From Scolanthus callimorphus (taxonomy: Eukaryota > Cnidaria > Anthozoa > Actiniaria > Edwardsiidae), in the NCBI GenBank assembly GCA_033964015.1, contig CM066922.1, positions 24,290,507 through 24,354,506 of the forward strand: a stretch of 64,000 nucleotides of DNA. The letters are read 5' to 3'. Numbering within the stretch: position 1 is the stretch's first letter; the number at the start of each line of letters is the position of its first letter. The notes beneath the pieces are model-generated. The model worked only from the letters and a program-made list of their open reading frames with translations. It made no database searches and was not told the DNA's origin. Of this stretch, positions 54,223 to 64,000 are shown one piece after another. A program made the translations under genes and the position numbers.

Positions 54223-54387
54223 CTGTTTTAATTGGATCTCTACACTCGACTCCACATTCATTCGGACAACACCGATATCCATTAGTACAATTACTATCGA
54301 TAGTGCAACCTCCTTGGGTTCCACATACGTCACCGGAAGAGTAATAGCTCACTTTGGGACACACATAGGTAGGATAGGTAAGCCAGC
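54223..54387 (-). CDS. WAP-domain exon, right gene copy
   Basis: This phase 1-1 exon reads YVCPKVSYYSSGDVCGTQGG, then CTIDSNCTNGYRCCPNECG and VECRDP: a WAP four-disulfide core module. It is three codons longer than the left copy (extra YPT). It is the most upstream exon I can support firmly for the receptor gene. Confidence 0.8.
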
Positions 54388-55694
54388 CTGGAACAAAATA
54401 CATATATCTTATTAGATGTTCTTTCATGTAATACGGGCGGATATTTTACGAGTTGCGTACGTATTTTCCCGAGCCCCGCAAGGGTGAGGGGAAAATGCGA
54501 GCAACGAGTAAAATGTCCGCCAGTATTACATGTAAAAACATCTAATTAGTTATTTATTATACGAAGAACAAAATTATTTCTTTTCTTTCCAAGAATCACT
54601 AGAAAACGCACGTGATTTGACTAGCACACGATTGGGAAGATTCAAGTGCGCGCGCAAAACAGGCTCGTAACCGGTTTCCTACAGTGTAATACGGCTCCAT
54701 ATCTGCATTCAATTTTGATCTTATATGGTAAAATGACGTCACAGGCGTATAATAAATAGTCGTAGAACGTTTTTCAGAACACTGTCGAAAGGAAATCCGA
54801 CTTATGTTTTCTACGTGTTCCAAAAAAAAAAACACAGTTGACTCTTGTTCCTTTCGTCACAACTAAACGAAGTCGTTCTTTCTTCATCCCCCTGATTAGT
54901 TTGTATTTGAATTTGTTTCTGGTTGGTTAATAGTATTTACTTTGGGTTTTGTTTTCGACACTTGTCTGAAGTCCGCTCTATAAAGGACATGCAGCAAGGC
55001 GTTTCGGTGAGCATATTCATTTGTTTACGCGATGTATCGATCCATAATACAATCACATTTTCGCGCTCATAATCTACATCACTATTTTATCGACTGAAAA
55101 TATTATTTTGTCTACTTTGTTAGTCTCATGTTCATATTTTTAAAAAGTATTTACACAATATTGGCTTATCACATATCGTTTTACAAAACTTTAGTTTTAG
55201 TTTTTTCGCAAAATCGTAAGTAGGAGTTATTGAGTCACGTGCTCCGATAAGGCTGCCAACATTAATCTAGTTTAGTCACGATTTTCCTGAGGTTAGGTAA
55301 AACATTTGATAACCGTAGCCAAATTGTCAAATTTCACCATTTCCATGAGATATAAATATAAAATGACGGGGGGGGGGGGGGGGGGGGTACTCCTTCCAGT
55401 AACCAAGTGGTATTTTCGAGGCCCAACATACCTCTTTTCTGGCTAAAATAAATTTATGGAAATTCGGGCAAATTTGTCATCATTATGTAAAATTTAAAGG
55501 CGTTGAGGATTTCAAAATTATGCGGTGATTATATTCGGACAGGTATAGTGCTTTTTCAAATGAAAAAGCAAATGAGGACAGTGCAGGATTCAGGTCATAG
55601 CTAAGAAATACTTGCCATATGTGCCGACTAGTAGGAAAGAGAAAACGTAGAATGAAGAAATAGGACTGAAGAAGAATCGACGTGCTATTGTTAC
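54388..55694. other. Putative first intron
   Basis: It contains the hairpin 54411-54546 and a G homopolymer run at about 55370-55387. If the signal exon below is real, an extra exon that changes phase from 0 to 1 should be hidden here. Confidence 0.4.
54411..54546. mobile_element. Hairpin MITE beside the WAP exon
   Basis: The ends ATTAGATGTTCTTTCATGTA and TACATGTAAAAACATCTAAT are inverted, with arms continuing through ATACGGGCGGATATTTTAC. It begins 24 bases upstream of the WAP exon, close to the acceptor. Confidence 0.75.
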
Positions 55695-56190
55695 CTGCGG
55701 AGATAGCAAGTATAGACATATATTAATTGCAATAAATGAGAACAAAAGCGTCTTTAGAGAACCCGTTTCCGTTAGATGTTGCATTAAACAGAACAATAAC
55801 TGTGTCAGTGGTGTCGAAAAGGTGCCGTGTCTTGCCATTGATTGTAATGTCCAGCTTTAACGACTCTCCTGTAACAGAGCAACTTCTCTTACCTTCATAT
55901 ATATGGTGTTTGCAACATGAAACTTTAACTAGAAGGGAATGAGCATAGATTGATATCGCTGTGACTTATAATAATTTCTATGAATCATAACTTGCTTTTC
56001 ATATCCCCTGGTTCGAATTTTGTTCTTTCTCAAATGTTGTCTTGTGTAATTGTAGTCTAAATGAATCGAAATATTCAAATTTACGAAAGGGCGGAACTTG
56101 TTGTTTATTTAAATTTATCAGGTAGCAATATGTTTCCCGAAAATGTGTGCTCTATGCAGGTGGGAAATGGTTATAACTATTCATTATTTA
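55590..56190. repeat. Duplicated upstream block, copy C
   Basis: This aligns with 7850-8420 and part of 10745-11985. It shares AGTATAGA-ATATATTAATTGCA-type sequence and CGACTCTCCTGTAACAGAGC. The similarity confirms that both gene copies were duplicated with their 5' flanks. Confidence 0.75.
55695..55784 (-). CDS. Candidate signal-peptide exon
   Basis: The ATG at 55784 opens MQHLTETGSLKTLLFSFIAI then NICLYLLSPQ before the donor GTAACA. The hydrophobic core followed by SPQ looks like a signal peptide, as a receptor with this ectodomain needs. It ends in phase 0, whereas the WAP exon needs phase 1, so either one small exon is missing or this is chance. The homologous sites in copies A and B lack an in-frame ATG. 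Confidence 0.4.
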
Positions 56191-57639
56191 TATGGATCTG
56201 ATCTAATAAGATAATTCCAATTTGCTAGCATTTACCTTTTACAGTCAACGACAGCAAACTGCCGTCAAAATAGTTGTATTGAATACCTTTTAGCGAAGTT
56301 TTGTTCCACAATTGGATCTAACATTTTAATTTTATAAAGTAAACATATTTCATAAACGAAAAAAAGAACCCCAAAAATTAATAACCAATGCATAACTCCT
56401 GGAGGTATCAACGATAAAAAGGTGATAAAAATCGATTAAGCGCGCTACTGTAAAATTTGTTTCGAATTAAAGAAATATATTATCACATCAAAATGTGGCT
56501 GGTGCAATTTATCAACAATTATTGGATAAGTTTTTTGTGATATCCGGATTATCACTGTCGAGACAGGTGGAATCAGGCGAGACCACTTTGCGATATTTTG
56601 ATGGATATAATAAAAAGCGACTTCAGTAATTATTTCATTATACATTGATTAGCAGAGATCAAGAGAACAACGTGCACTGAACGCATTCTTTTGTGTTTCA
56701 CAAATTGAACTGCTTAAAGAAAAAATGCATTGCGTGAGTCTCAAATTAATACGCGCTCTATTAGCCAATCAGATTCAAGATAATGAGTACAGGGTCCGAC
56801 ATTAACTTTTTTCGCGAGGTGCCATTGGCGACTAATTCAAACATTTTAGTCGCAGAAAGAAAAATTTAGTCGCCACATAAACATGGATCTCAGCTGAACT
56901 CAGAAAGATGAGTGCCATTTGGCGACTAGCTCTAAAATTGTGGTCGCCAAGTCCCCAAATTTAGTCGCCATTGGCGACCTTATGGTCGCAGTGACGGGCC
57001 CTGGTGCGATGTATAATAATCATCCATAGCCTTAAAAAAAAAACAGGACAGAAACGTCTATTTTCACGTATACGTAAGCAGAATCTGCATGCTGTCTTTT
57101 GTTCACCTCATAAACGAAGCAAATCGGAATGCAACTTTAGGCTTCAATCAACGTTATATGTTTCAATTTTCATAATTCTGCGAACTCCTACTTAACATTT
57201 CCATCATGAAAAACAAACTGGACTTGAAACCAATTTGAAATATTTCCTGGCACTTGTAAGACTGCGTTTTTGCTTCCGTCTATTGTTTTCCGGTTCCGTT
57301 TGCATTTTGAAGCCTAGCTTCAAAAAACTACCCGAGGCAAAACACCCAGAGCTGTTCGAACCGCAGAATACTCCAGTTTCGAATTATCTACTCTGCCGCT
57401 GAATAGACATCGACGGCGCATAAATGCAGTGGGAGCCTCAATTTGAAGTAGAAAAAGTTGTGAATACCGACGAGAAACTGGTGAAGCGTGAATAATGATA
57501 ATAGATAATAAAAAAAAACTTTACGGCCTCCGTGGTAGTCGCAACTTTCGGGTTCAAATCGAGGCTCCCACTGTATTTATGCGCCTTTGATGCCTATTCA
57601 GCGGTAGATTAGAGAATTCGAAACTGAGAAGTTGAGAAG
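56191..57639. other. Intergenic sequence with two MITEs
   Basis: The element 56790-57003 has CAGGGTCCGAC/CGGGCCCTG ends and a repeated GTCGCCA word (hAT-like). The element 57373-57627 is a hairpin with arms CAGTTTCGAATTATCTACTC and the inverse. No gene was seen. Confidence 0.55.
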
Positions 57640-60166
57640 TACGACAGGGAACAGGGGACTTTTTTGCTTATGCCATGCGCAACTACCGCTGCTCTCCAAG
57701 TTTACATTGCAGACTCAACTCAGGGAAAAGCACTGTTGAGTATCACGAATTTGTAAACAAATGGCGCACTATTTCTATTTCTCGTTTGTTTTTCTTTTAT
57801 TCTGAATGTGGGCAGGATAAAACTAAATAATAAAACGTTTATTCAGCTGCCTTCAAATAAAAATTGTTTGATTTTAGGATCTGTGGACCTTCCTCTGCGA
57901 ATGTCTGAGTCAGACTGAAATTCAAACTGCAAGAACCGGTTTTTTGTCCTATCCTATCCTATCCCTCATATTTCGGGGCCCTCCCAGACTGAATACAAGC
58001 TCATTTTCACCCTAGGATTCAATGATGGATTACGAAAAGGATGAGACTCCATATTGGTGAACTATTAATTATGCTTTTATTACTAACAGAACATTCCAAC
58101 AAGTTCAATACAATTACAATACAATTACACCTGTTGACAATATTGAGTTTTGAGGTGGCAATATAATTATTACAAGGAAAATTGAAGCAAAGAGGATTTT
58201 GATAACAGCATTTTGATGTTCTACTGAGCACTAAACTATCTGTAGTGAAAACTCTTGAAAGTAGCTCCTACTCCCCAGAAAGTGACTCTCTCTTGATATA
58301 GTTCTACTTCTGAAAATCAATCGAAGTGAAATGCTCTCATAATACTGCAGCCCTTATCTAACTTGTGTCATCTCTGAACCACCAGCACTTGTGCTAGGAA
58401 TTGGTATTTGCTTGCAGGGTACAGTTATTTTGTGTCATCAAGCCAAGAATGGCATTATGTTCCCTTGAGTGAATTGGGCATAGACATGTACACCTACACC
58501 TTCAGAACCTGCAACAAACAATGCACAGCAAGTTACTTCTGAATGTCCTACCCTCTATTATATCTTTTATCAGATGCTTCTAAACAACTTTCCTTTTTTA
58601 TGCTTATATTAACTAGGAGAAGTGAAATGACATTTGTATTATTACAGTCACATCAGTTGTTCTCTTCACTCACATTGATGGACAACTTCCCTGGTATCAG
58701 AATGCAATTGTCGTGCACAACTTTCATTCGCCCATGTCTGAATACTGGAGGGAAGACCATAGTTGGATGAATTGGAAATTGGACTATTCGCTGGTACAAT
58801 CTTGAAGACAGATACAAATTTTTTTTTTGAATTTGATTCAAGCAAGCTTTCCATCAATGTTGCTAGGCCATGTTGCAAAATTGTAGGGAAGAGAACATCT
58901 TGTTTGACTGTAACATTATTTTATCATTTCCACTCACAAGTCACCATTTATCAAATCTTGAGACAGCGTGTATACAATCTAAGAGTAGTTTTATCAAAAC
59001 ATAAACTTGAATTTCTCACCAAATTTAATTTTTAATTCAGTATGTATACACAACTTGCAGTGTTTTTTAGACCAGCTCAGATGTCAATTCATTTTTCTTT
59101 TTAGGCAAACAAATTGAGCACTTCAGTTCTTTCAACAGCTATGAAGCTATCAATTTCAGTGAAAATATTTCTAAGGAGCATGCTCAAGCATAGGTAAGAT
59201 TATTGTGTCCTGTCGGTGAACACACAAAAAAATCCTTAACTTCCCCCATTTTTTTCAAAAATATAGCACCACACAGTGAAGACATATAGAATGTAGTTTT
59301 GTTTTCAAGAGATACTTCAGTGGCACAACGAGCCGTTTTCGAAAATAATCAATTAATTTATATTCATGAGACAACATTTTCAAGCAGATTTTTGAACTCG
59401 AGTAAAGACCCGATTTTGCTGCCGATCTCAAGGTAATAATATGGTTTCATTTAAACTGGGTCCTAGAAACTACGTGTGACATATTTCCAGATCTAATATT
59501 CCCCGTGAGGAAAGTGGGAGTACAAGAACAACAACCACTGAAACTCATGTGCTTAACTGTCGAACTAAAAACACCTAACTTCCCCATTTTCTGTTTCATC
59601 CCCGTTAGATAAACGCATTTCAACATGATAGTACTTCCATTTTTCTCTAACAACTCTGTGGCACAACGACTAGATTTCGAAAACACATTCTGGCAAGACG
59701 GCAAGAAATCGGCTTTTAGCATTACAGCAAGGAAGATCCCACAAAACCCCTTGGAGCGATGTCTCAAAGAGAGACCTACATAAATCAACAATAATTAAAA
59801 GCTTACCTTGGCGGATAATTTAACACTTGACCTTTCAGCTGCTAGCAGAAAGTTAACATGGGAATTCCACCACAGATCACAAACATCCGCCATATTTCAA
59901 TCGAAATCCTTGAAAGAGCTGCTTTGCCGAAGCGAATAGCGTAGCAATCCCAAGCTCAAACTGCTCAAATTTCGTTCCCCAAGTACAAATAGTGTTTCTG
60001 TTGAAATTCGTTTGTGGTTTACATTACTTATTCCCGCTTAAAAATGGAGAAATTAACTCGGTCGACACGACAACAAGCCAGCATTTGCTCAGCTGAAGGC
60101 AAATCAGGCCGAACACTGGTGCATCTGCGCATGCGTCACACTGAAAAGTCCCCTGCTACGACAGGG
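57640..60166. mobile_element. 2.5-kb element flanked by 10-bp direct repeats
   Basis: TACGACAGGG occurs at 57640-57649 and 60157-60166. Just inside are inverted ends CAGGGGACTTTT, and further in CATGCGCA at a similar distance on each side. The interior has a direct repeat (about 59210-59400 and 59560-59760, sharing CTTCCCC, GTGGCACAACGA and TTTCGAAAA) and no convincing transposase frame. It looks like a non-autonomous DNA transposon with a 9-10-bp target duplication. Confidence 0.55.
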
Positions 60167-60650
60167 TAATTGACACCAGTTCCGCATGATTTCCGTTATT
60201 AATTTTTCCACTACTGCTCATTTATTGCATATTAAAATGCGAAGTTTATTAGTTCTTTCACAGTATAGATTAACATAATTGCCCAATGAAAACGCAACAA
60301 CACGTGAGCGAATTTATTTACAGATAGATGTTCTATAAAAAGGGAGGGATTTTCGTTATGTTACGTACTGACATCATTTGACAAAGTTGTTTTCATGCAT
60401 TTTTTATATTTTTTACAAAATTCTTTCATGAAAATGGCTTTAATTTGTTTAAAGAAATAATTGAAGAAATTGTTAAATTTGTGTGATTATAGATATATAG
60501 TCCCCATTACCAGAAATATATTTAAAATGCTTTTTTGGCCATCTGTCATTCAAACAACTTAAAAATAAATATAGATAGATAGATATATGTTGTTCATATT
60601 TTTGTTTGCAAAGTATGCCATACGTTCAGTATTTATTCAAGGCTATGTCA

Positions 60651-60809
60651 AATAGGCCATGTTCGAATTACGCTCCAATGCCTACAAACAATAACCTCAA
60701 GTCGAGGCTTTCTTCTAAAATTACTGTAAATGTATTAGAACTTGGAGAAAGCCTCGATTTGAAGCTTTTGTCTTGTGAGCATTGGAGCGTAATTCGAACC
60801 TGGTCTATT
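60651..60809. mobile_element. Hairpin MITE
   Basis: Arms of about 60 bases begin AATAGGCCATGTTCGAATTA on the left and are inverted at the right (TAATTCGAACCTGGTCTATT). A second inverted pair inside is TCGAGGCTTTCTTC and GAGAAAGCCTCGA. Confidence 0.7.
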
Positions 60810-61141
60810 CCGAGCTTAATATTTAGGTATCTACTTCATCGCTGAATGCCATATAGCCGTCTTCTAATAGAACGAGGCATAATCAAACAAAAGGACCATT
60901 CATATTCAAATAAGGTGACTATTGTGACATTCAGCGATGAAGCATATACCATATTGACACCACACTGGGCACGAGATAGTACGCCGTTCAGGACAAAATG
61001 CAAAAATAAAGACACCCTTTTCTACTTTACCTGAGAAATAAGACTTCAGTCAAATTAGTCAGTTCTTTTAGAAAACCATCTTTCTTCAGGGGATATTAAG
61101 GACATACAGGACATAAACTATACTAGTTTCGATAAATATAA

Positions 61142-61147
<6 letters not shown>

Positions 61148-61172
<25 letters not shown>

Positions 61173-61173
61173 C

Positions 61174-61204
<31 letters not shown>

Positions 61205-61246
61205 ATGGGCTATTGACTCAGAGGCCATGAGGGCGAGAGGAATAAT
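61148..61246. mobile_element. Short hairpin element
   Basis: It is about 99 bases. The left half includes ATTCCTCGAGCCCGAATGGG and the right half the inverse, ending GGGCGAGAGGAAT. It is an almost complete palindrome. Confidence 0.7.
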
Positions 61247-62170
61247 TTTTTTAGTCAAATCACACTAGTAGGTCAATTTGTATTGCAAAAAAAAATGTTT
61301 TTGTTCTGGTCATTTGCCATTTTCTGGCTTTCAAATCTGACACTTTTCGCTACTAGTAGGCTATAACTTATAGCCTACTAGTAGCTCAACCAATCAGAAC
61401 GCAGCATTGATAATAGACCACTAGTGTGATATGACTAAGGCTAATTATCTGTCGTTTATAATTTCTCGGAAGAAATGTATTATTTCAAAGTATTACTTCA
61501 AAGTATTACTTCAAAGTATATTTCTAAAACCTCAAATGACGCGTCAACTGTTTCCCTAGGCTTCCATTGCCCATTCTTTTGTATTGCCCGCCACTCATTT
61601 TCTGTAATTTAATTAACTTTACACACTGTTTCTAGCATTTTAATTTTATAGGTCAATTTTCACCTTCGCGAAGCTCCTGACCCGGCACAATTTAAGATAT
61701 CGGCCCCAAATTTTCTGTGTCGTTAGAAAATGATCACAACTCAAATTCTTTTTATTTTTTACTTGAAAAAGATTTTATGATAAACTTTGCGGCCACAAAC
61801 TGTAAGAAATGCGACTTTCAACTTTGCGACCTAATATTTTCGTAAATATGCAAAATATCGAAAATCGCTGACACGGTTTTGCAGTTCATTTCTCCGAGAT
61901 TAAAATCTGACAAGGTGTGAAATTGTGCAACAAATCGCTAGTGGCCTGGAGCTTCTCAAGTAAACAAGGTAGTTTTTAGAAGAATTCAATCGGTTAATAA
62001 ACGAGTAATAAAGCTTTGAACAGTGCCAGTTGGCTGCTGCTTTGTCAGCACTTCTTTGGTAGGGAGCCTTTGGCGCCTGTTGTTGTAGAACTGTGTACAT
62101 TTCTAGCACAAATGCATGTTGTATTTCGGAGGGATCTCTGTTTAGAGAAAAAATGTATGCTTAAAGTGTA

Positions 62171-62415
62171 GATAAAGATTCTGAAAATAAGAACGACAAG
62201 GAAAAAATCGAATCCATCGACGTCGATCTACCCTGGACCAAGCAAGCCATGAAAGAAAACGAACAACTCGAGTTGTTGCAAGTACGGCACACACGAAGTT
62301 GTGGGTGACCATGATGGGGCACATTGACAAAATGCTACAACACATGGTTGACAGTAGCGAAACAGACAAACGTTTAGACTCTTTCAAAGTACTCTTTGGA
62401 GCTAAATCTCAATAA
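62171..62415 (+). pseudogene. Plus-strand coding-like fragment with a poly(A) signal
   Basis: One frame reads DKEKIESIDVDLPWTKQAMK then ENEQLELLQV and meets a stop; a second frame then reads MMGHIDKMLQHMVDSSETDK, RLDSFKVLFGAKSQ and a stop that overlaps AATAAA (62411-62416). This suggests the 3' end of a gene with a frameshift, perhaps a retrocopy. Family not recognised. Confidence 0.35.
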
Positions 62416-63479
62416 AGACCATTTAAGGAGGCTAGTTTTTCTTGGACTTGACCTCTCAACTTTGAGCAATCACAATTCTGAAATACACTTATACCTATGA
62501 ATTTGAGATGTCGCTAGCCTATTTCAAAAGCCATTAAATTCATAATAATCAGAAAGCAAGTGAAACATTTTGAATTTTCAAAGGCAAAAAAAGTCGCCTG
62601 GAATATCTTGAAATCGGCTAGGTGAATTTCTCTAAACTTCGTACAACGCATTACCCTGCTAGCTGAGGTTGTTTTCTGCCAGTCTTTTATTAGCTACCAT
62701 TAAGTTCTTCGCGTGTCTGGTACGTCGCGTGGTTGTTTTTATTAAAAACCTCTGCTAGCAGGGTAACAACGTATAGACAATTACCTAAGGATTAGGGCTT
62801 GGTGTGTCATTTTAAAAGTTTAGATCGAATTTCACGTGGAACTTTTGCTAATTAAAAACAGTGACCCCCATGTTTCGTTGCTATGGAAACTCTGATGACA
62901 GTAAATCGTGCATCATCTTGAACTTTGATCTTTCCACAGCAAATGGTCAAAATTTCAAATCCGTAGGTAAGTAAATTTCAGAATTCTGGTCGTCCAAAGA
63001 TAAGAGACGAAGTTCAAGAAAAACTGTAGGCAGCCCTCCTCAATGATTTTTTTTTTAATACTTTTTTATTCATGTGATGACTGGTATTTTTACATCCTGT
63101 CTCCCTATTTTTACAGTTTCTTATTCTTTAGGTGCATATAATACATTTTTGTTATTGTTGTTGTTTTTTTATTCCCCTATATACAGTTTTTTTTGGTTAC
63201 ATGGATTTATTTCAAAGCTAGTCTTCACATGCAATCTTTTAAATCTATACAAACAATATAAACCAACATTAAGGCCCTCCTCAATGATATTGTTCTGCTC
63301 TCATCACATATTTTCTTACGTATCAAATCAACCGGGAAAAATGTTTGTCTCAAAGGCTGTAGTTAACAGGTCTCATGGTGATTCCAACTATAGTAGATCA
63401 TTAACATAAAGAGTGTGCTGTGTTAAAGAGCTCTAATGGCCCATTTATTCTAGAGGTCTTGTTAAACACGAGGTTCCGG
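62416..63479. other. Intergenic sequence
   Basis: It contains the MITE 62651-62766 and T-rich sequence. The word CAGCCCTCCTCAATGAT/AGGCCCTCCTCAATGAT is repeated at about 63033 and 63271. The open frame at 63074-63409 is T-rich and without features. Confidence 0.5.
62651..62766. mobile_element. MITE with TTACCCTGCTAGC ends
   Basis: The left end TTACCCTGCTAGCTGAGGTT is inverted at the right (AACCTCTGCTAGCAGGGTAA). A relative with only one clear end lies at 3290-3370. Confidence 0.7.
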
Positions 63480-63496
63480 TATAAAAGGTATAAAAG
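63480..63496 (+). promoter_or_regulatory. Tandem TATA-box-like motifs
   Basis: TATAAAAG occurs twice (63480-63487 and 63489-63496), about 250 bases before the ATG of the right-edge gene. A weaker TTATAAATA lies at about 63627. Which, if any, is used cannot be told. Confidence 0.4.
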
Positions 63497-63742
63497 ACCG
63501 CCCACTTTCACGCTTGAATCGGCAATTATAAATTCATAACATAAAAGTCGATAAACGGCTCATTGTGCATTCATTGATCATTAAGCCAAATGATTATCGT
63601 AACCACGCTTCTACGTAGAAGCACTTTATAAATAATGAAGCACATTTCAGGTATGTCACTCACTAATTAAAAAAGAAGCAAACTTTATCAACTTGAAGGA
63701 CACAATTCTTAGTACGTAGATGAACCTGGTTTAAGTCAGGCA

Positions 63743-63812
63743 ATGGCGGATAACATGAAGTCTAACACACTTCGTATGATTAGTGTACTGGTATTACTTC
63801 TTCCAAGTGTTG
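63743..63812 (+). CDS. Signal-peptide first exon of a right-edge gene
   Basis: The ATG at 63743 opens MADNMKSNTLRMISVLVLLL then PSV, a basic start followed by a hydrophobic core typical of secretory signals, with the donor GTATGT at 63813. The exon ends in phase 1, the phase used by extracellular modules. The rest lies beyond the window, so the product is unknown. Confidence 0.55.
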
Positions 63813-64000
63813 GTATGTAATATTGCATTTCAATATCATTTATATTGTTTAAACTTCATTGGAAGGAAAAATATATATAGCTTATGCTCTAATGATGTCC
63901 AAGCTTCCGGCATTATCGATAACTTCTTTTTTGATATTTTTTGATTATTTATAATAATTTTTTATTGATTTTTTATTGTATATAACTATACAAAATTTGA

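Larger units (their letters stand above)
15107..54387 (-). other. Mosaic-ectodomain LRR GPCR gene (31 mapped exons)
   Basis: This is the gene span inferred from exons that share strand, splice consensus and compatible phase. Most ectodomain modules are flanked by phase 1 introns, the classical arrangement for shuffled extracellular domains. LRR exons use phase 2, as in LGR genes. The mapped coding length is about 5.84 kb. The nearest known architectures are relaxin receptors (LDLa-LRR-7TM) and the snail GRL101 receptor (LDLa-LRR-7TM); adding WAP, vWA, MAM, laminin-G-like and CUB modules goes well beyond these. The product should be a plasma-membrane receptor binding extracellular ligand or matrix through the mosaic region. 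The ligand cannot be inferred. A split into two adjacent genes remains possible, although no stop or start interrupts the chain. Confidence 0.65.
60167..62170. other. Intergenic sequence with hairpin elements
   Basis: It contains 60651-60809 (arms with TTCGAATTACGCTCCAATG), 61148-61246 (arms with AATAGCCCAT and GGGCTATTGACTCAGA) and a short TACTAGTAGGCTATAA palindrome at about 61350-61385. No gene was seen. Confidence 0.55.

Noticed and set aside
59447..59791. 114-codon minus-strand frame
   Set aside because: It spans an internally duplicated part of the 57.65-60.16 kb element, and the sister copy of the duplicated segment is not open.

Overview
This is animal nuclear DNA: AT-rich, with long introns, GT-AG exon borders and very dense palindromic mobile elements. 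The gene repertoire (a leucine-rich-repeat GPCR with a large mosaic ectodomain, THAP-type transposase relics, a Polinton-like insertion) suggests an anthozoan cnidarian, most likely a stony coral. The species is an inference; nothing in the window proves it.

Main locus. A minus-strand gene runs from about 54.4 kb down to 15.1 kb. I placed 31 exons by domain content and splice sites, and the reading phase agrees at every junction. In protein order the domains are: WAP, von Willebrand A (two exons), three unrecognised exons, MAM, two LDLa modules plus a third LDLa-like module, a short cysteine-rich exon, MAM (three exons), a MAM-like module, a three-exon laminin-G/pentraxin-like domain, MAM, CUB, LRRNT, about six leucine-rich repeats, and an intronless rhodopsin-class 7TM of the LGR/relaxin-receptor/GRL101 type. 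The mapped part is about 1,950 residues. The 5' end is not settled; a candidate signal-peptide exon lies at 55.7 kb.

Left end. WAP and vWA exons at 0.3-7.0 kb are a second, decayed copy of the start of the same gene, running off the window. A 1-base deletion breaks its vWA exon, and the block matching the candidate signal exon has lost its ATG, frame and splice donor. A third partial copy of the upstream flank lies at 10.7-12.0 kb.

Inserted elements. A 5.66-kb Polinton/Maverick-like element (34,787-40,450) sits inside a MAM intron. It has perfect 6-bp target duplications and arms of about 1.56 kb. It carries an A32/FtsK-HerA-type packaging ATPase ORF, an acidic ORF, and in each arm an ORF resembling the PC4 single-strand-DNA-binding coactivator. 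No integrase or polymerase is seen, so it is probably non-autonomous. Next to it is a 1.77-kb foldback element bounded by TTAA. At 12.1-13.96 kb a THAP/DDE transposase fragment is tandemly triplicated (573-574-bp units). A BEL/Pao-like integrase relic (3.6-4.3 kb), a tRNA-derived SINE-like copy (43.9 kb), two related MITEs (10.1 and 16.8 kb), a 2.5-kb element with 10-bp flanking repeats (57.65-60.16 kb) and about 20 other hairpin elements fill introns and flanks.

Right edge. A plus-strand gene appears to begin at 63,743 with a signal-peptide exon, downstream of TATA-like motifs. The rest of 56-63.5 kb is intergenic and repeat-rich.
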